Of a stretch of 64,000 nucleotides of DNA, positions 18,069 through 26,048 are shown in pieces. The stretch covers positions 568,822-632,821 of the forward strand of contig NZ_LMSG01000001.1 in NCBI RefSeq assembly GCF_001428335.1. The letters are read 5' to 3'. Origin of the DNA: Arthrobacter sp. Soil762. Lineage in GTDB: Bacteria; Actinomycetota; Actinomycetes; Actinomycetales; Micrococcaceae. Position 1 is the first letter of the stretch. Every line of letters begins with the position of its first letter. The notes beneath the pieces are model-generated. The model had not been told where the DNA came from, searched no databases, and worked only from the letters and a program-made list of their open reading frames with translations. The translations under genes and the position numbers were made by a program.

Positions 18069-18293
18069 ATGATCAAGCGCCACTCTGACCTCGTCCTGGC
18101 AATCACAGCCCACGATCCTGACACCGTCGAAAACGACCTCAACACCGCCGTGGAAATGGCCCGCGAACACGCCATGAGGGAAAGCCGCCACGGCATCCTG
18201 GTCACACAGCACAGCTACACCAGCTACACCGTCGCCGTCAGCCGCGACGTCCCCTACGGGCAGACACACGAAAGGCGAGAACAGACCGCCTAG
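18069..18293 (+). CDS. Small conserved-looking protein, function unknown
   Basis: 74 residues: MIKRHSDLVLAITAHDPDTV at the start, then a helical middle (NDLNTAVEMAREHAMRESRHG) and a short beta segment (ILVTQHSYTSYTVAVSRDVPYG). Composition and codon use match real genes here, and a dispersed palindrome follows the stop by about 10 bases. No domain recognised. The 260-base stretch upstream (17807-18068) has no evident gene; the ATG at 18069 follows AGAAAGAG. Confidence 0.6.
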   Translation: MIKRHSDLVLAITAHDPDTVENDLNTAVEMAREHAMRESRHGILVTQHSYTSYTVAVSRDVPYGQTHERREQTA

Positions 18294-18302
18294 CAGTAAC
18301 GC

Positions 18303-18340
18303 AAGCGGACGACGGCGGAACCTCCCGCCGTCGTCCGCTT
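18303..18340. repeat. Copy 4 of the dispersed GC palindrome
   Basis: Arms AAGCGGACGACGGCGG / CCGCCGTCGTCCGCTT with an AACCTC centre. It follows the small + strand gene (stop 18293) and is followed by GCGTTTGCGTTTGG, a variant of the flank seen at other copies. Confidence 0.9.
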
Positions 18341-18376
18341 GCGTTTGCGTTTGGGGCGTGCGCGAAAGGTCAGTTA

Positions 18377-18412
18377 AGCCCCCGCGGCCCCCGCAGCCCC
18401 CGCAGCCCCCGC
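18377..18412. repeat. Four tandem 9-bp units upstream of the MOSC gene
   Basis: Four consecutive copies of RGCCCCCGC (second copy starts with G, the others with A). They end 21 bases before the MOSC gene start, so copy-number change would alter promoter/leader spacing. Confidence 0.8.
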
Positions 18413-18433
18413 GCGGCGGAGTACCTTAGTGGC

Positions 18434-19006
18434 ATGACGGAAAGCTACCGGTATGACGTAGAGGTCCTGCATCTGCTGGTGTCTCCGGCGCACGCCTACT
18501 TCGGCCGGGCCCGCGAGGGTGCCGCGGATGTCCCCACCACGGATGCCGAGCGAGCGGAGCTTGTAGCGGGCAAGGGCATCGTCGGGGATCGGTTCTTCGG
18601 CAAGGCCGCGCACATGGACGCGGCAGTCACGCTGTTTGCCATCGAGTCCCTTGAGGCCATCGCCGCAGAGCTGGGAACGGGGCCGTTTGACCCGCTCCTG
18701 ACCCGGCGCAACGTTGTACTCCGGGGCGCCCACCTGGCCCCGCTGCTGGGACACGACTTCGCGCTGGAATCCCAGGGTGCCTTGGTGCGGCTCACGGCCG
18801 GGCGGCCCGCCCACCCCTGCGTCTGGATGGATGAGATGCTCGCCCCGGGTGCCCACAAAGCGATGCGCGGGCGCGGCGGCGTGCGGTGCCGGGTAATTTC
18901 CGATGGCGTCCTGCACCGCGGGCCGGCGGTGCTGGTCAGCCCTGTGCCGCTGGAGCCTGAGCGCGCAGGCGAGGCGACGCTGTTGCGAGCTTCGCGGCTG
19001 CCCTAA
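18434..19006 (+). CDS. MOSC-domain protein
   Basis: 190 residues with a MOSC (molybdenum cofactor sulfurase C-terminal) domain. It begins with EVLHLLVSPAHAYFGRA, the usual first strand. Later segments GIVGDRFFGKAAHMDAAVTLFAIESLEAI and LTRRNVVLRGAHLAPLLG are diagnostic. The conserved Cys lies in HPCVWMDEMLAPG. MOSC proteins bind or transfer sulfur/molybdenum cofactor or act on N-hydroxylated compounds. The gene stands alone; its stop directly abuts the VOC gene stop on the other strand. Confidence 0.88.
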   Translation: MTESYRYDVEVLHLLVSPAHAYFGRAREGAADVPTTDAERAELVAGKGIVGDRFFGKAAHMDAAVTLFAIESLEAIAAELGTGPFDPLLTRRNVVLRGAHLAPLLGHDFALESQGALVRLTAGRPAHPCVWMDEMLAPGAHKAMRGRGGVRCRVISDGVLHRGPAVLVSPVPLEPERAGEATLLRASRLP

Positions 19007-19378
19007 TTAGACGTGCTGATCCACAAGCACCGGGTTGCCGTCCGGATCCACGACAATAAAGCTCCCCGGACCGGTGGTGGCCTCGTCAGCCTCGGCAACG
19101 AACTCCGCGCCGGCGGCTTTGAGTTCCCGCTGGAGGTCGCGCACATCGGTGAAGGAATCCAGCGCTTCCGCGTTCTGGCTCCAGCCCGGGTTGAACGTCA
19201 GCATGTTCTTCTCAAACATCCCCTGGAAGAGGCCGATGACGGTCTCGCCGTTCTTGAGGATCAGCCAGTTCTGGGTGATGTCGCCGCCGAAACTGGTGAA
19301 GCCCAGCTTCTCGTAGAACGCAGCCGACGCCGCGATGTCCTTAACGGTGAGGCTGATCGAAAAAGCGCCGAGCTGCAT
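19007..19378 (-). CDS. VOC-family (glyoxalase/bleomycin-resistance fold) protein
   Basis: 123 residues. The paired beta-alpha-beta-beta-beta modules are visible: [22 protein letters not shown] and [21 protein letters not shown] at the C-terminus. Start 19378 is chosen because GGAG lies suitably upstream and the protein then begins directly at the first strand; a longer frame to 19570 runs through a dispersed palindrome. Substrate unknown; a small-molecule-modifying or binding role is typical. Confidence 0.86.
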   Translation of the reverse strand: MQLGAFSISLTVKDIAASAAFYEKLGFTSFGGDITQNWLILKNGETVIGLFQGMFEKNMLTFNPGWSQNAEALDSFTDVRDLQRELKAAGAEFVAEADEATTGPGSFIVVDPDGNPVLVDQHV

Positions 19379-19429
19379 GCGTAACTCCACTCTCAAAGGG
19401 ACGGGTGTTCCGATGATACCCACAGACGC

Positions 19430-19467
19430 AAGCGGACGACGGCGGGAGGTCCCGCCGTCGTCCGCTT
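19430..19467. repeat. Copy 5 of the dispersed GC palindrome
   Basis: Arms AAGCGGACGACGGCGGG / CCCGCCGTCGTCCGCTT with AGGT centre (opposite orientation to copy 1). Six bases beyond the TetR gene stop at 19473, in terminator position for that minus-strand gene. Confidence 0.9.
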
Positions 19468-19472
19468 CCGGT

Positions 19473-20204
19473 TTAACCCCGCTCGAGTCGGGCGGCTGTG
19501 GGGCTGTAGTCCCGCTGGTGCAGCCGCTCGATGCCGTCCAGGAGGAGGTCCAGGGCGAACTCGAACTCAAACTGGTCGTCGCAGCCGCTGCCGACTACCG
19601 AGCCGTCATCGTGGCTGGCAGAAGTGGCCACCTGTATGACGTTCGGGTAGCTGGCGGACATTTCCTGGAACATGGCGGCCTGGACTTCCGGTGCCACCGC
19701 AGCGGGAGTGTCGCCCTCTGAAATGGCCGTGGAGTCGAACAGTTCCTGCGTGAAGCCCCACATCCGGCTTCCGATGGCATGCATCACGTGGTGCGTGAGG
19801 TCAACGGAAAAGCCCCCGGCGAAGAACATGCCGATGAACGAGTCCATGTAGCCAAGGACGGCGGGCGTCGGGTTGGTGCGGGTTTCCAGGACGCGCCTGG
19901 CCCACTGGTGGCGCTGGAGCACCCGCCTCGCGGAGAGCACCCGCAGCCGCACCATGCTCTTCCAGTCAGCACCGGCAACGGGAGGATCAATCTCGCCGAT
20001 GACCACGTCCACCATGCCGTCGAGGAGCTCCTCCTTGTTGGCCACGTGTTTGTACAGCGCCATCGGCACCACGTCCAGTTCTTGGGCGAGGCGGCGCATG
20101 CTCAGCGGGCCGATCCCCACCTCGTCGGCGAGTGCAACGGCCGCCCGCAACACCCGCGCCCGGTTTAGCCGCGCCCGGCGTTCGGCGGCAATCTGCTGAG
20201 TCAC
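19473..20204 (-). CDS. TetR/AcrR-family repressor (TetR_C type)
   Basis: 243 residues. The N-terminal helix-turn-helix is [50 protein letters not shown]. The C-terminal part fits the tetracycline-repressor-like ligand domain (TFTR TetR_C family). GTG at 20204 is used as start because it is preceded by AGGGA and sits just outside the operator region. It is divergent from the quinone-oxidoreductase gene, with two matching operators between them, so it is a local repressor (probably also autorepressor) responding to an unknown small molecule. Confidence 0.87.
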   Translation of the reverse strand: MTQQIAAERRARLNRARVLRAAVALADEVGIGPLSMRRLAQELDVVPMALYKHVANKEELLDGMVDVVIGEIDPPVAGADWKSMVRLRVLSARRVLQRHQWARRVLETRTNPTPAVLGYMDSFIGMFFAGGFSVDLTHHVMHAIGSRMWGFTQELFDSTAISEGDTPAAVAPEVQAAMFQEMSASYPNVIQVATSASHDDGSVVGSGCDDQFEFEFALDLLLDGIERLHQRDYSPTAARLERG

Positions 20205-20238
20205 TGTTCCCTGCTTCCGACGCTGCAAACATCTTCCA

Positions 20239-20267
20239 TTGACAAGTGTACTAAGTACACCTAATGT
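20239..20267 (+). promoter_or_regulatory. Promoter with TetR operator in its spacer
   Basis: TTGACA (20239-20244), 17-bp spacer, TAATGT (20262-20267). The spacer contains the dyad GTGTACTAAGTACAC (20246-20260). A repressor bound there would directly block RNA polymerase on the oxidoreductase gene. Confidence 0.78.
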
Positions 20268-20281
20268 CAGTTCCAACAGGC

Positions 20282-20300
20282 AGGTGTACGCCGTACACCT
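20282..20300. promoter_or_regulatory. Second TetR operator
   Basis: Perfect dyad AGGTGTAC-GCC-GTACACCT, the same half-site and 3-base spacing as the operator within the promoter 36 bases upstream. It lies in the leader, 25 bases before the oxidoreductase ATG. Confidence 0.8.
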
Positions 20301-20324
20301 CATGGAAAATCGAGGAGCCAACCC

Positions 20325-21350
20325 ATGAACCCAATCCAGCCGGCGGCCGCAACGGCCGCGGGAGCACGGACCATGAAAGCCGCGACCTACCGCCGGTTCG
20401 GCGGGCCGGATGTGGTCCGCGTCGAGGAGATCGCACAGCCCGCTCCGAGCGCCGGAGAGGTGCTCATCAAAGTCATGGCCAGCACTGTCAGCGTCGCCGA
20501 CCACCGCGTCCGCAGCCGCAATGTCCCCACGGGACTCGTGGTATTCACGGCCCTGGCCCTCGGCGTCTTCCGCCCGCGGACCCGGGTCCTCGGCATGGAC
20601 GTGGCCGGCGTGGTGGAGTCCGTCGGCCCGGGCGTGACCGCCTTCCAGGCTGGCGACGAGGTTATTGCGATGCTCGGGGCAGGGTTCGGCGGCCACGCCG
20701 AGTACGTGTCCGTTCCGGCGGACGGGCCCATCGCCGCCAAGCCGCGGAACATGGGCTTTGAGGAGGCCGTCACGCTGCTCTTCGGCGGACTCACAGCGAA
20801 AACCTTCCTGGGCATGGCGGACATCAAGACCGGCGACACGGTTCTTATCAACGGCGCCTCGGGCGCGGTGGGAACGGCGGCAATACAGTTGGCCAAACAC
20901 CTGGGCGCCCACGTCACCGCTGTGAGCAGCGGGGTCAACAGGGAACTGGTGGAATCACTCGGCGCGGACGGCTTCATCGACTACACCTCGGCGGATTTCA
21001 CCGCAGACGGAACAACGTACGACGTCGTCATTGACTGCGTGGGGAACGCCCCGTTCGCGAGGGTGCAAGGCAGCATCGCCCCGGGAGGTGCCTTGCTCCT
21101 GGTCATCGCCGACCTCAAAGGCATGCTCGGCGCGCGGGGACAGAGCCGCCGAAGCGGCAAGCTGGTCACTTTCGGCGGCCTCAAGCTCATGTACACCGCC
21201 GACGACGTCGCCTACCTCGTGAGCCTCGCGGAGGAAGGCAAGTATCAGGCTGTCATCGACAGGACCTACAACCTCGCCGACATCGTCGAGGCCCACCGCT
21301 TCGTGGACACCGGACGGAAGCGGGGCAACGTGGTCCTGCGCATCCGTTAG
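20325..21350 (+). CDS. Zinc-independent quinone oxidoreductase-like MDR enzyme
   Basis: 341-residue medium-chain dehydrogenase/reductase. The N-terminal catalytic domain starts MKAATYRRFGGPDVVRVEEI. The Rossmann segment is GDTVLINGASGAVGTAAIQLAK. Zinc-ligand Cys/His residues of alcohol dehydrogenases are absent, so it is of the NADPH:quinone/enone reductase group. GAGGAG lies upstream of ATG 20325. Control by the adjacent TetR protein suggests induction by an electrophile or quinone. Confidence 0.88.
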   Translation: MNPIQPAAATAAGARTMKAATYRRFGGPDVVRVEEIAQPAPSAGEVLIKVMASTVSVADHRVRSRNVPTGLVVFTALALGVFRPRTRVLGMDVAGVVESVGPGVTAFQAGDEVIAMLGAGFGGHAEYVSVPADGPIAAKPRNMGFEEAVTLLFGGLTAKTFLGMADIKTGDTVLINGASGAVGTAAIQLAKHLGAHVTAVSSGVNRELVESLGADGFIDYTSADFTADGTTYDVVIDCVGNAPFARVQGSIAPGGALLLVIADLKGMLGARGQSRRSGKLVTFGGLKLMYTADDVAYLVSLAEEGKYQAVIDRTYNLADIVEAHRFVDTGRKRGNVVLRIR

Positions 21351-21366
21351 GCAGCATGCCCCCGGA

Positions 21367-21606
21367 TCATTTCTCCGCCGGGGATCCTTCGCCCTCGCTG
21401 TCCAGTGGACCCACCTCTTCGGACTCAGACACCGCATCGTGGTGCGGATCGTCTTTGTGGCGGGCTTGCTCGAGGTGCTGCTCTAACTTTTCCTCCGACT
21501 CCCGGCGGCGTTGACCCACGGTCCGCATTTGCTGCGTTGTCGGAGCGGCGTGGGCATGCTGGTGCGGGCCATGATCCTGCGGGCCGTCAGCGATCTTCTC
21601 ACTCAT
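21367..21606 (-). CDS. Small charged protein, function unknown
   Basis: 79 residues, very hydrophilic: His/Gln-rich near the N-terminus (DHGPHQHAHAAPTTQQ), then a helical basic/acidic segment (QRRRESEEKLEQHLEQARHKDD) and an acidic tail (SESEEVGPLDSEGEG). Likely a disordered/helical cytosolic protein. It converges with the oxidoreductase gene, 17 bases between stops. No domain recognised; it could be a false gene, but it is not a shadow of any other frame. Confidence 0.5.
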   Translation of the reverse strand: MSEKIADGPQDHGPHQHAHAAPTTQQMRTVGQRRRESEEKLEQHLEQARHKDDPHHDAVSESEEVGPLDSEGEGSPAEK

Positions 21607-21619
21607 ACTGAAATCGTCT

Positions 21620-21708
21620 CACCGTGCGTCAGCGTCGGGAAGGTGCTGCTTCAGGTGGAAACGAACGACGGCGGGAGGTCCCGCCGTCGTCCGCTTGTCG
21701 CCGGTGCA
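21620..21708. repeat. Left direct repeat flanking the HNH gene (includes palindrome copy 6)
   Basis: About 85 bases that recur, imperfectly and in the same orientation, at 23486-23574 on the other side of the HNH gene. Shared blocks include TGTCGCCGGTGC after the palindrome and GCTTCA before it. The palindrome core (21663-21696) has the AGGT centre. Confidence 0.75.
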
Positions 21709-21851
21709 CGGCGGGGTTGCCGGGCGCCAAGCTTGCCGGGTGCGCGGGGGGTTCCAGACTCCAGGATTGCCGGGCGCCCGGGTTGCGATCACAGGCGGCG
21801 GAAACCCGGAGGCAGGCTGGGGCGTGCATTGTGCACGGTTCACGGGCACAA

Positions 21852-21889
<38 letters not shown>

Positions 21890-21909
21890 AGACTGCTCTT
21901 GGGCGCGCA

Positions 21910-23397
21910 TCAACCGGTGGAGTGGAGGAACCGTTCCACGCCGTTCTCTCCAAGAGACAGTCCGATATGAACAAAATCCGGATCGCCGCAACCTTCGCGC
22001 GGCGTGGGGAGCCAGTGCCCGTTCCTGCGCGCTTCCGGTTTTGGTTCTTTTGGCCAGTGTGGAGGTTCCCAGTCCTGGTGTTCGCTCTTGTAGTGCCGGC
22101 CCGTGGGCGAGATCCAACCCGGTGGTTCGTTCTTGGTGGCTGGTGTGGGATGCCAGGCGCTGGTGTGTCTCAGGCGGTGATGTTTGGGGCAGGGCTGTCC
22201 CAAATTCGATACACCAGTAGTTCCGCCCTTATGCCAGGCGAGGATGTGGTCCGCTTCGTTGTCCAGGGAGTGGTTGGAACAGCCCGGGAAGGGGCATTTG
22301 CCGTCGCGCATCCTGAGCCAGTTCCGCATAGCCTTGGTGAGACGGTAGTTGGTGCGGCCGATCTCCAGGGGCGCCCCGTCCCGCGGGTCAACCAGGACCC
22401 GGTAGAACGAATCGGCCCCGTTCGCCACGAGGTCCCTGGCCATCGACGCGGGGATAGGACCGTAGCCGTCAAGCATCGCCGGCTCCTCGGTCGCGCCGAG
22501 CAGGGAAAACACCGGGACCGTCACCATCACGAGGGCCCGGGGCGGCGGAACCTGCCCGGGATCATGTTCTGCCGGATTCCCGCTGCTGAGGAGGGCGGCG
22601 GCGAGTACGTCGGCGCGTAGCTGTGTGAGGGTCAGGGGCTCGTCCGGGCCCTGCAAACCACGGGCGACGGCAGTGGTCCGGTTCCAGATTGCTGCCGCCT
22701 GGTCGGCGGGAAGGTATGCAGAGAGCCAAGCCATCCCGTCCTGATCCGGGGCGTACTCCACCCGGCGGTCAAGGACACCCTTTGCGTGGCGCTTCTCGAT
22801 ACTCTCGGTGTGGTGGCGCTCGCGCCAGGTGCGTGCCCTGTGACGGAACCGGGACGCCGGCATCTCCCCTGCGGGACAACCGCCGGCCGGGTTCGGCGCA
22901 TCCGGGTCCAAAAAGTGGGCCTCCAGGGCCGCGGCACCGGCAGGGTCGAGGGTTGCGGCTTCATCCACCATGGCCCGCGCGTGCTGCCACGAAATGGTGC
23001 CAGATTGCAGAGCAGACAGCGTCAGCGGCAAAGCGGTGGTCAGCAGTTGTGACTGGTTCAGCAGGGCCCCCGAAGCACGGTCACCGATGTTCAGTACGCA
23101 GGCGACCTCCGCGGTCACCGCCATCTCCTGTGCCCGAACAGGTGCATCGGGCGAAGCGAGGGCTTGGGCGGCGTTCGAATATTTCACTGCAGCCCGGGCC
23201 TTCAGTCCCGCCACCCGCGCCTCCACTCCCGCAGCGCCGGAGAGGATGTCCAGGCACGTATCACCCATGCCATGCAAAGGATCAGCCTCCGATGACGCTT
23301 CAGAACCAGACTCGTCATCCCCGTCCAGTGCGGAATTCAGCACATCAATGGCGGCAAAGATGTCCTCATATGCGTTCGCCACCGCTGCGTTTCCCAT
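21910..23397 (-). CDS. DUF222-domain HNH endonuclease (13E12-repeat family)
   Basis: 495 residues. The large N-terminal DUF222 region (SQLLTTALPLTLSALQSGTI, HARAMVDEAATLDPAGAAALE) is followed by a C-terminal HNH nuclease: CPFPGC, then NEADHILAWHKGGTTGVSNL, then CPKHHRLRH. This is the actinobacterial REP13E12-like family, often multicopy and of unknown biological role. Start 23397 (MGNAAVANAYEDIF) is chosen; the frame extends to 23595 but that part reads through the palindrome. The gene is flanked by direct repeats of about 85 bp, hinting at mobility. Confidence 0.9.
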   Translation of the reverse strand: MGNAAVANAYEDIFAAIDVLNSALDGDDESGSEASSEADPLHGMGDTCLDILSGAAGVEARVAGLKARAAVKYSNAAQALASPDAPVRAQEMAVTAEVACVLNIGDRASGALLNQSQLLTTALPLTLSALQSGTISWQHARAMVDEAATLDPAGAAALEAHFLDPDAPNPAGGCPAGEMPASRFRHRARTWRERHHTESIEKRHAKGVLDRRVEYAPDQDGMAWLSAYLPADQAAAIWNRTTAVARGLQGPDEPLTLTQLRADVLAAALLSSGNPAEHDPGQVPPPRALVMVTVPVFSLLGATEEPAMLDGYGPIPASMARDLVANGADSFYRVLVDPRDGAPLEIGRTNYRLTKAMRNWLRMRDGKCPFPGCSNHSLDNEADHILAWHKGGTTGVSNLGQPCPKHHRLRHTSAWHPTPATKNEPPGWISPTGRHYKSEHQDWEPPHWPKEPKPEARRNGHWLPTPREGCGDPDFVHIGLSLGENGVERFLHSTG

Positions 23398-23485
23398 AAC
23401 TCCATCATTTAGTGGGGGTCTGACATTTAAGCGCGAACGGATTTCGGGGCGTGTGTGGCCAAACGGGATCGGGTCCTTGGACGGA

Positions 23486-23574
23486 GGCACCGCGTCGTGT
23501 CGGAAAGGCGCCGCTTCAAATGGCAACGGACGACGGCGGGAGGTCCCGCCGTCGTCCGCCTGTCGCCGGTGCCC
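23486..23574. repeat. Right direct repeat flanking the HNH gene (includes palindrome copy 7)
   Basis: Counterpart of 21620-21708 in the same orientation. Palindrome core at 23528-23559 with AGGT centre. It lies between the HNH gene start and the stop of the acetyltransferase at 23654. Confidence 0.75.
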
Positions 23575-23653
23575 GGTGGTTGAGCTTGGGGCCACGACCG
23601 CCGGTTCCCTGGCGGAGCTTGCGAGGTTAGGGAGCGGATGGGGAATAAAACCG

Positions 23654-24178
23654 TCAGTAGACGGCCCGGCCTCCTGCGAGGCGCCTTTTCATGACGATTC
23701 GTGGCCACGCATCCAAACCATGATCACGTTCTGATTGCACGATCCGACGCAGACCGGCGGACCACTCGTCTTCGGGCACCGGCTGGAATCCCAGGCGGGC
23801 GTAGTACGGAGCGTTCCAAGGAACGTCTGCGAAGGTGGTCAGAGTCATTCCCTTGAGGCCGAGGGTCGCCGCCCAGAGGGCCGCTTCCTCGATGAGCTTC
23901 CGGCCAAGACCCTGCCGTGCATAAAGCGGGTGGACAGTCACCTGCTCGATATGGGCAAACCGCTCCACCACATCCACCAATAAGTAAGCCACCGCCACGT
24001 CACCGGAATCGGTGGCAACCCATGCCCTGCCGTCCTGCTGATAGTTGGCCAGGGTTTCCAAACTGGGTGGTGGATCATCAGCGACGGCTCCCATCCCAAG
24101 GTTCCGGAATGCTTCGCCGGCCGCGACTTCGATGCCGCGCATCGCCGGAAGGTCTTCTGCTCTCGCTTCCCTGATCAT
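23654..24178 (-). CDS. GNAT-family N-acetyltransferase
   Basis: 174 residues. Acetyl-CoA-dependent transferase with the pyrophosphate loop ARQGLGRKL following the strand FAHIEQVTVHPLY, and the C-terminal NAPYYARLGFQPV typical of GNAT motif B. Its ATG overlaps the stop of the upstream acetyltransferase (ATGA, 24175-24178), so two GNAT genes form one operon. Acceptor unknown. Confidence 0.88.
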   Translation of the reverse strand: MIREARAEDLPAMRGIEVAAGEAFRNLGMGAVADDPPPSLETLANYQQDGRAWVATDSGDVAVAYLLVDVVERFAHIEQVTVHPLYARQGLGRKLIEEAALWAATLGLKGMTLTTFADVPWNAPYYARLGFQPVPEDEWSAGLRRIVQSERDHGLDAWPRIVMKRRLAGGRAVY

Positions 24179-24603
24179 CGGGCCAGTGGCTTCTTAAAGA
24201 ACGTGGCAGTGTCCTCATACGCGAGAGCACGATAAAAGTCGCCCGCCTGCCGGCTGGCTAACGAAACATGGGCAGCGCCCTGGGACTCCGCCCATGACTC
24301 GACTTCATTCATCAGGCCCTGTCCCACACCTTGCCGGCGTGATCGCTCGGCGACCATAACCTCCTCGACCCCGACGGCTGGGCCGTTCGCCAGAAACGTG
24401 GCGCGGCAATGGGCCAAAAGATAACCGACGACGGATCCGGAACCCTGTTCGGCCACTAGAACGAGTGTCTGGGACGCCTCGGCCACCAGCTCACGGAACG
24501 TCAGTTCAAAAGCTTCCCGGTCTGGCCGGAACGTCGGCGGGAAATCCTGAACGAGACGCCAAACGTCGTCCGCGTCGCTGATGGCGGCGAGTCTGATGTT
24601 CAT
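24175..24603 (-). CDS. GNAT-family N-acetyltransferase
   Basis: 142 residues from ATG 24603 (MNIRLAAISDADDVWRL), the usual GNAT first strand and helix. The acetyl-CoA loop is RSRRQGVGQGLMNEVE; the C-terminal AGDFYRALAYEDTATFFKK is motif B. A start five codons earlier (24618) is possible. It is the first gene of a two-GNAT operon and is divergent from a third GNAT gene 45 bases away. Acceptor substrate not predictable. Confidence 0.87.
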   Translation of the reverse strand: MNIRLAAISDADDVWRLVQDFPPTFRPDREAFELTFRELVAEASQTLVLVAEQGSGSVVGYLLAHCRATFLANGPAVGVEEVMVAERSRRQGVGQGLMNEVESWAESQGAAHVSLASRQAGDFYRALAYEDTATFFKKPLAR

Positions 24604-24648
24604 GCTGAGGTTGAGCATTTGGCCACACTACCTGCAAGGCTGTTCTGC

Positions 24649-25047
24649 ATGACGATGACCTTTGAATGGCGCGGAGCGGTTAGGAACGAAGAAATCAACC
24701 AGCTGCATGCGGAAGGCTTCGACCATGCCGGCGGTGACGACGATTGGACTGACAGGCTCGCGCGCTTCAGCCTGGGGTGGGTCACAGCGCGGGACGAACA
24801 GGGGCTCGTAGGCTTCGTCAACGTGATCTGGGACGGCCAAGCGCACGCGTTCATCGAAGACACTTTGGTCGCGCATCGTGCCCGCCGGCAAGGAATCGGG
24901 AAAAGACTGCTCGCCGTCGCCACCGAGGAGTCCAAGGAAGCGGGCTGCGAGTGGCTTCATGTTGACTTCGACGATCATCTGAAGAGTTTCTACTTCGATG
25001 CATGCGGTTTCCGCCCCACCAGTGCCGGACTAATCCAACTGAGCTAA
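24649..25047 (+). CDS. GNAT-family N-acetyltransferase
   Basis: 132 residues from ATG 24649. Motifs: LGWVTARDEQGLVGFVNVIWDG, the strand AFIEDTLVAHRARRQGIGKRLL (acetyl-CoA loop), and CGFRPTSAGLIQL at the C-terminus. Divergent from the two-gene GNAT operon, sharing a 45-base promoter region. A start at TTG 24619 would overlap the divergent gene region and is less likely. Confidence 0.87.
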   Translation: MTMTFEWRGAVRNEEINQLHAEGFDHAGGDDDWTDRLARFSLGWVTARDEQGLVGFVNVIWDGQAHAFIEDTLVAHRARRQGIGKRLLAVATEESKEAGCEWLHVDFDDHLKSFYFDACGFRPTSAGLIQLS

Positions 25048-25097
25048 CCGCTGATCCACGGCCCCGACCAGCCGCCGCCGCGCGGCACGTGGAAGCA

Positions 25098-25370
25098 AGT
25101 CGCCGAACTCCAGGGCCGGGGTGAAGTTCGCGATGGTCTGTGACGGGGCGAACGACTCCACAGCGCTGGCCCGGGCCGAGGTTGGCATCACGATCGGCGC
25201 CGGTACCGACGTGGCCATGGAATATTCAGGAGTGGTCCTGGCGGGAAACGATCCCCGGCTGTGCTGTCCATGGTGGACCTGTCCAGGGCGAGCTAGCGGA
25301 AGATGTGGCAAAACCTTATCTGGGCCACCGGCTACAAGATTTTGTCCGTCCCGCTGGCACGCCTGACCAT
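25098..25370 (+). pseudogene. Decayed C-terminus of a heavy-metal P-type ATPase
   Basis: Two frames give pieces of a CopA/CopB-like ATPase end: [20 protein letters not shown] and [20 protein letters not shown] (hinge motif GDGxND altered to CDGAND), then in a second frame [11 protein letters not shown], a TAG stop, and [20 protein letters not shown]. The frame change near 25260, the in-frame TAG (25294-25296) and loss of everything upstream show a dead remnant. It lies directly before the DUF6153-like and DUF305 genes, which usually accompany copper ATPases. Confidence 0.82.
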
Positions 25371-25423
25371 GCCCGGCCGGTAGCCTTTGACACAGACGAA
25401 CCCAACTCGGAAGGAGGAACACC

Positions 25424-25918
25424 ATGAGCGCAGCATCCCGCGGGCCCGTCACGGCGTTCCTCCTCCGCGCCGGCATCGTGGCGGGGATCCTGGCCATCAT
25501 CGCCGGGATCTTCGGCATGCACGTCATGACCGGCAACCACATCATGCACTCCCCCGCCGCAGCGCAGGCACCAGCCGCAGCCGTGAGCGTCGGTGACAGC
25601 CACGCCAGCCACCAGAGCACAGCCCACCAGGGGCTCCCTGACACCTAAACAGCCGGGGCCGCCGAGCACCGGGTGGCCGGTGCTTTGGGTGCAGGGCAGG
25701 CGGCGTCGTGTACGTGTTCTGCCCAATGCACCAGCGTCCAGGCGATGAGCGCGGCATGCATCCCCTCAACCAATGCAGGGGCCTTGACCGCGCCCGAGCC
25801 GGGTCAGGGCACTCTGGCTTCCGATAGCTGGGACGGGCTTCCGGTCCGGGCAGGTGCTTCCTATGCCTATGTCCCCGGCAGTCCTTCACCGGGTGAGCTG
25901 TCCTTCAGCCGGACGTAA
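25424..25918 (+). pseudogene. DUF6153-like small membrane/secreted protein, interrupted by TAA
   Basis: Strong SD AAGGAGG (25411-25417) before ATG 25424. The first 74 residues contain a membrane helix (LLRAGIVAGILAIIAGIFGMHVM) and a His-rich segment. A TAA at 25646-25648 stops translation. The same frame continues without another stop to 25918, with CTCSAQCTSVQAMSAACIPS, ALTAPEPGQGTL and YVPGSPSPGELSFSRT, which match the usual C-terminal part of this family. A single point mutation (or sequencing error) therefore splits a 164-codon gene. Family name is from recall of sequence style and neighbourhood, so moderate. Confidence 0.62.
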
Positions 25919-26048
25919 ACAGGGCACACCGCTGCCCACACGGCGCAGCCCCGTTTTGACGCGCGACTACCGCGTTTCCCGGCATCCCCCGGAATGCTCC
26001 CCGTTCACCCGGCCCGGCGCGGCCGAAACCTTGAAGGACCGATTTCCC

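Noticed and set aside
19473-20912. 479-codon open frame continuing upstream of the TetR gene
   Set aside because: The extension passes through the promoter, both operators and the opposite oxidoreductase gene; TetR homology begins at the GTG at 20204.
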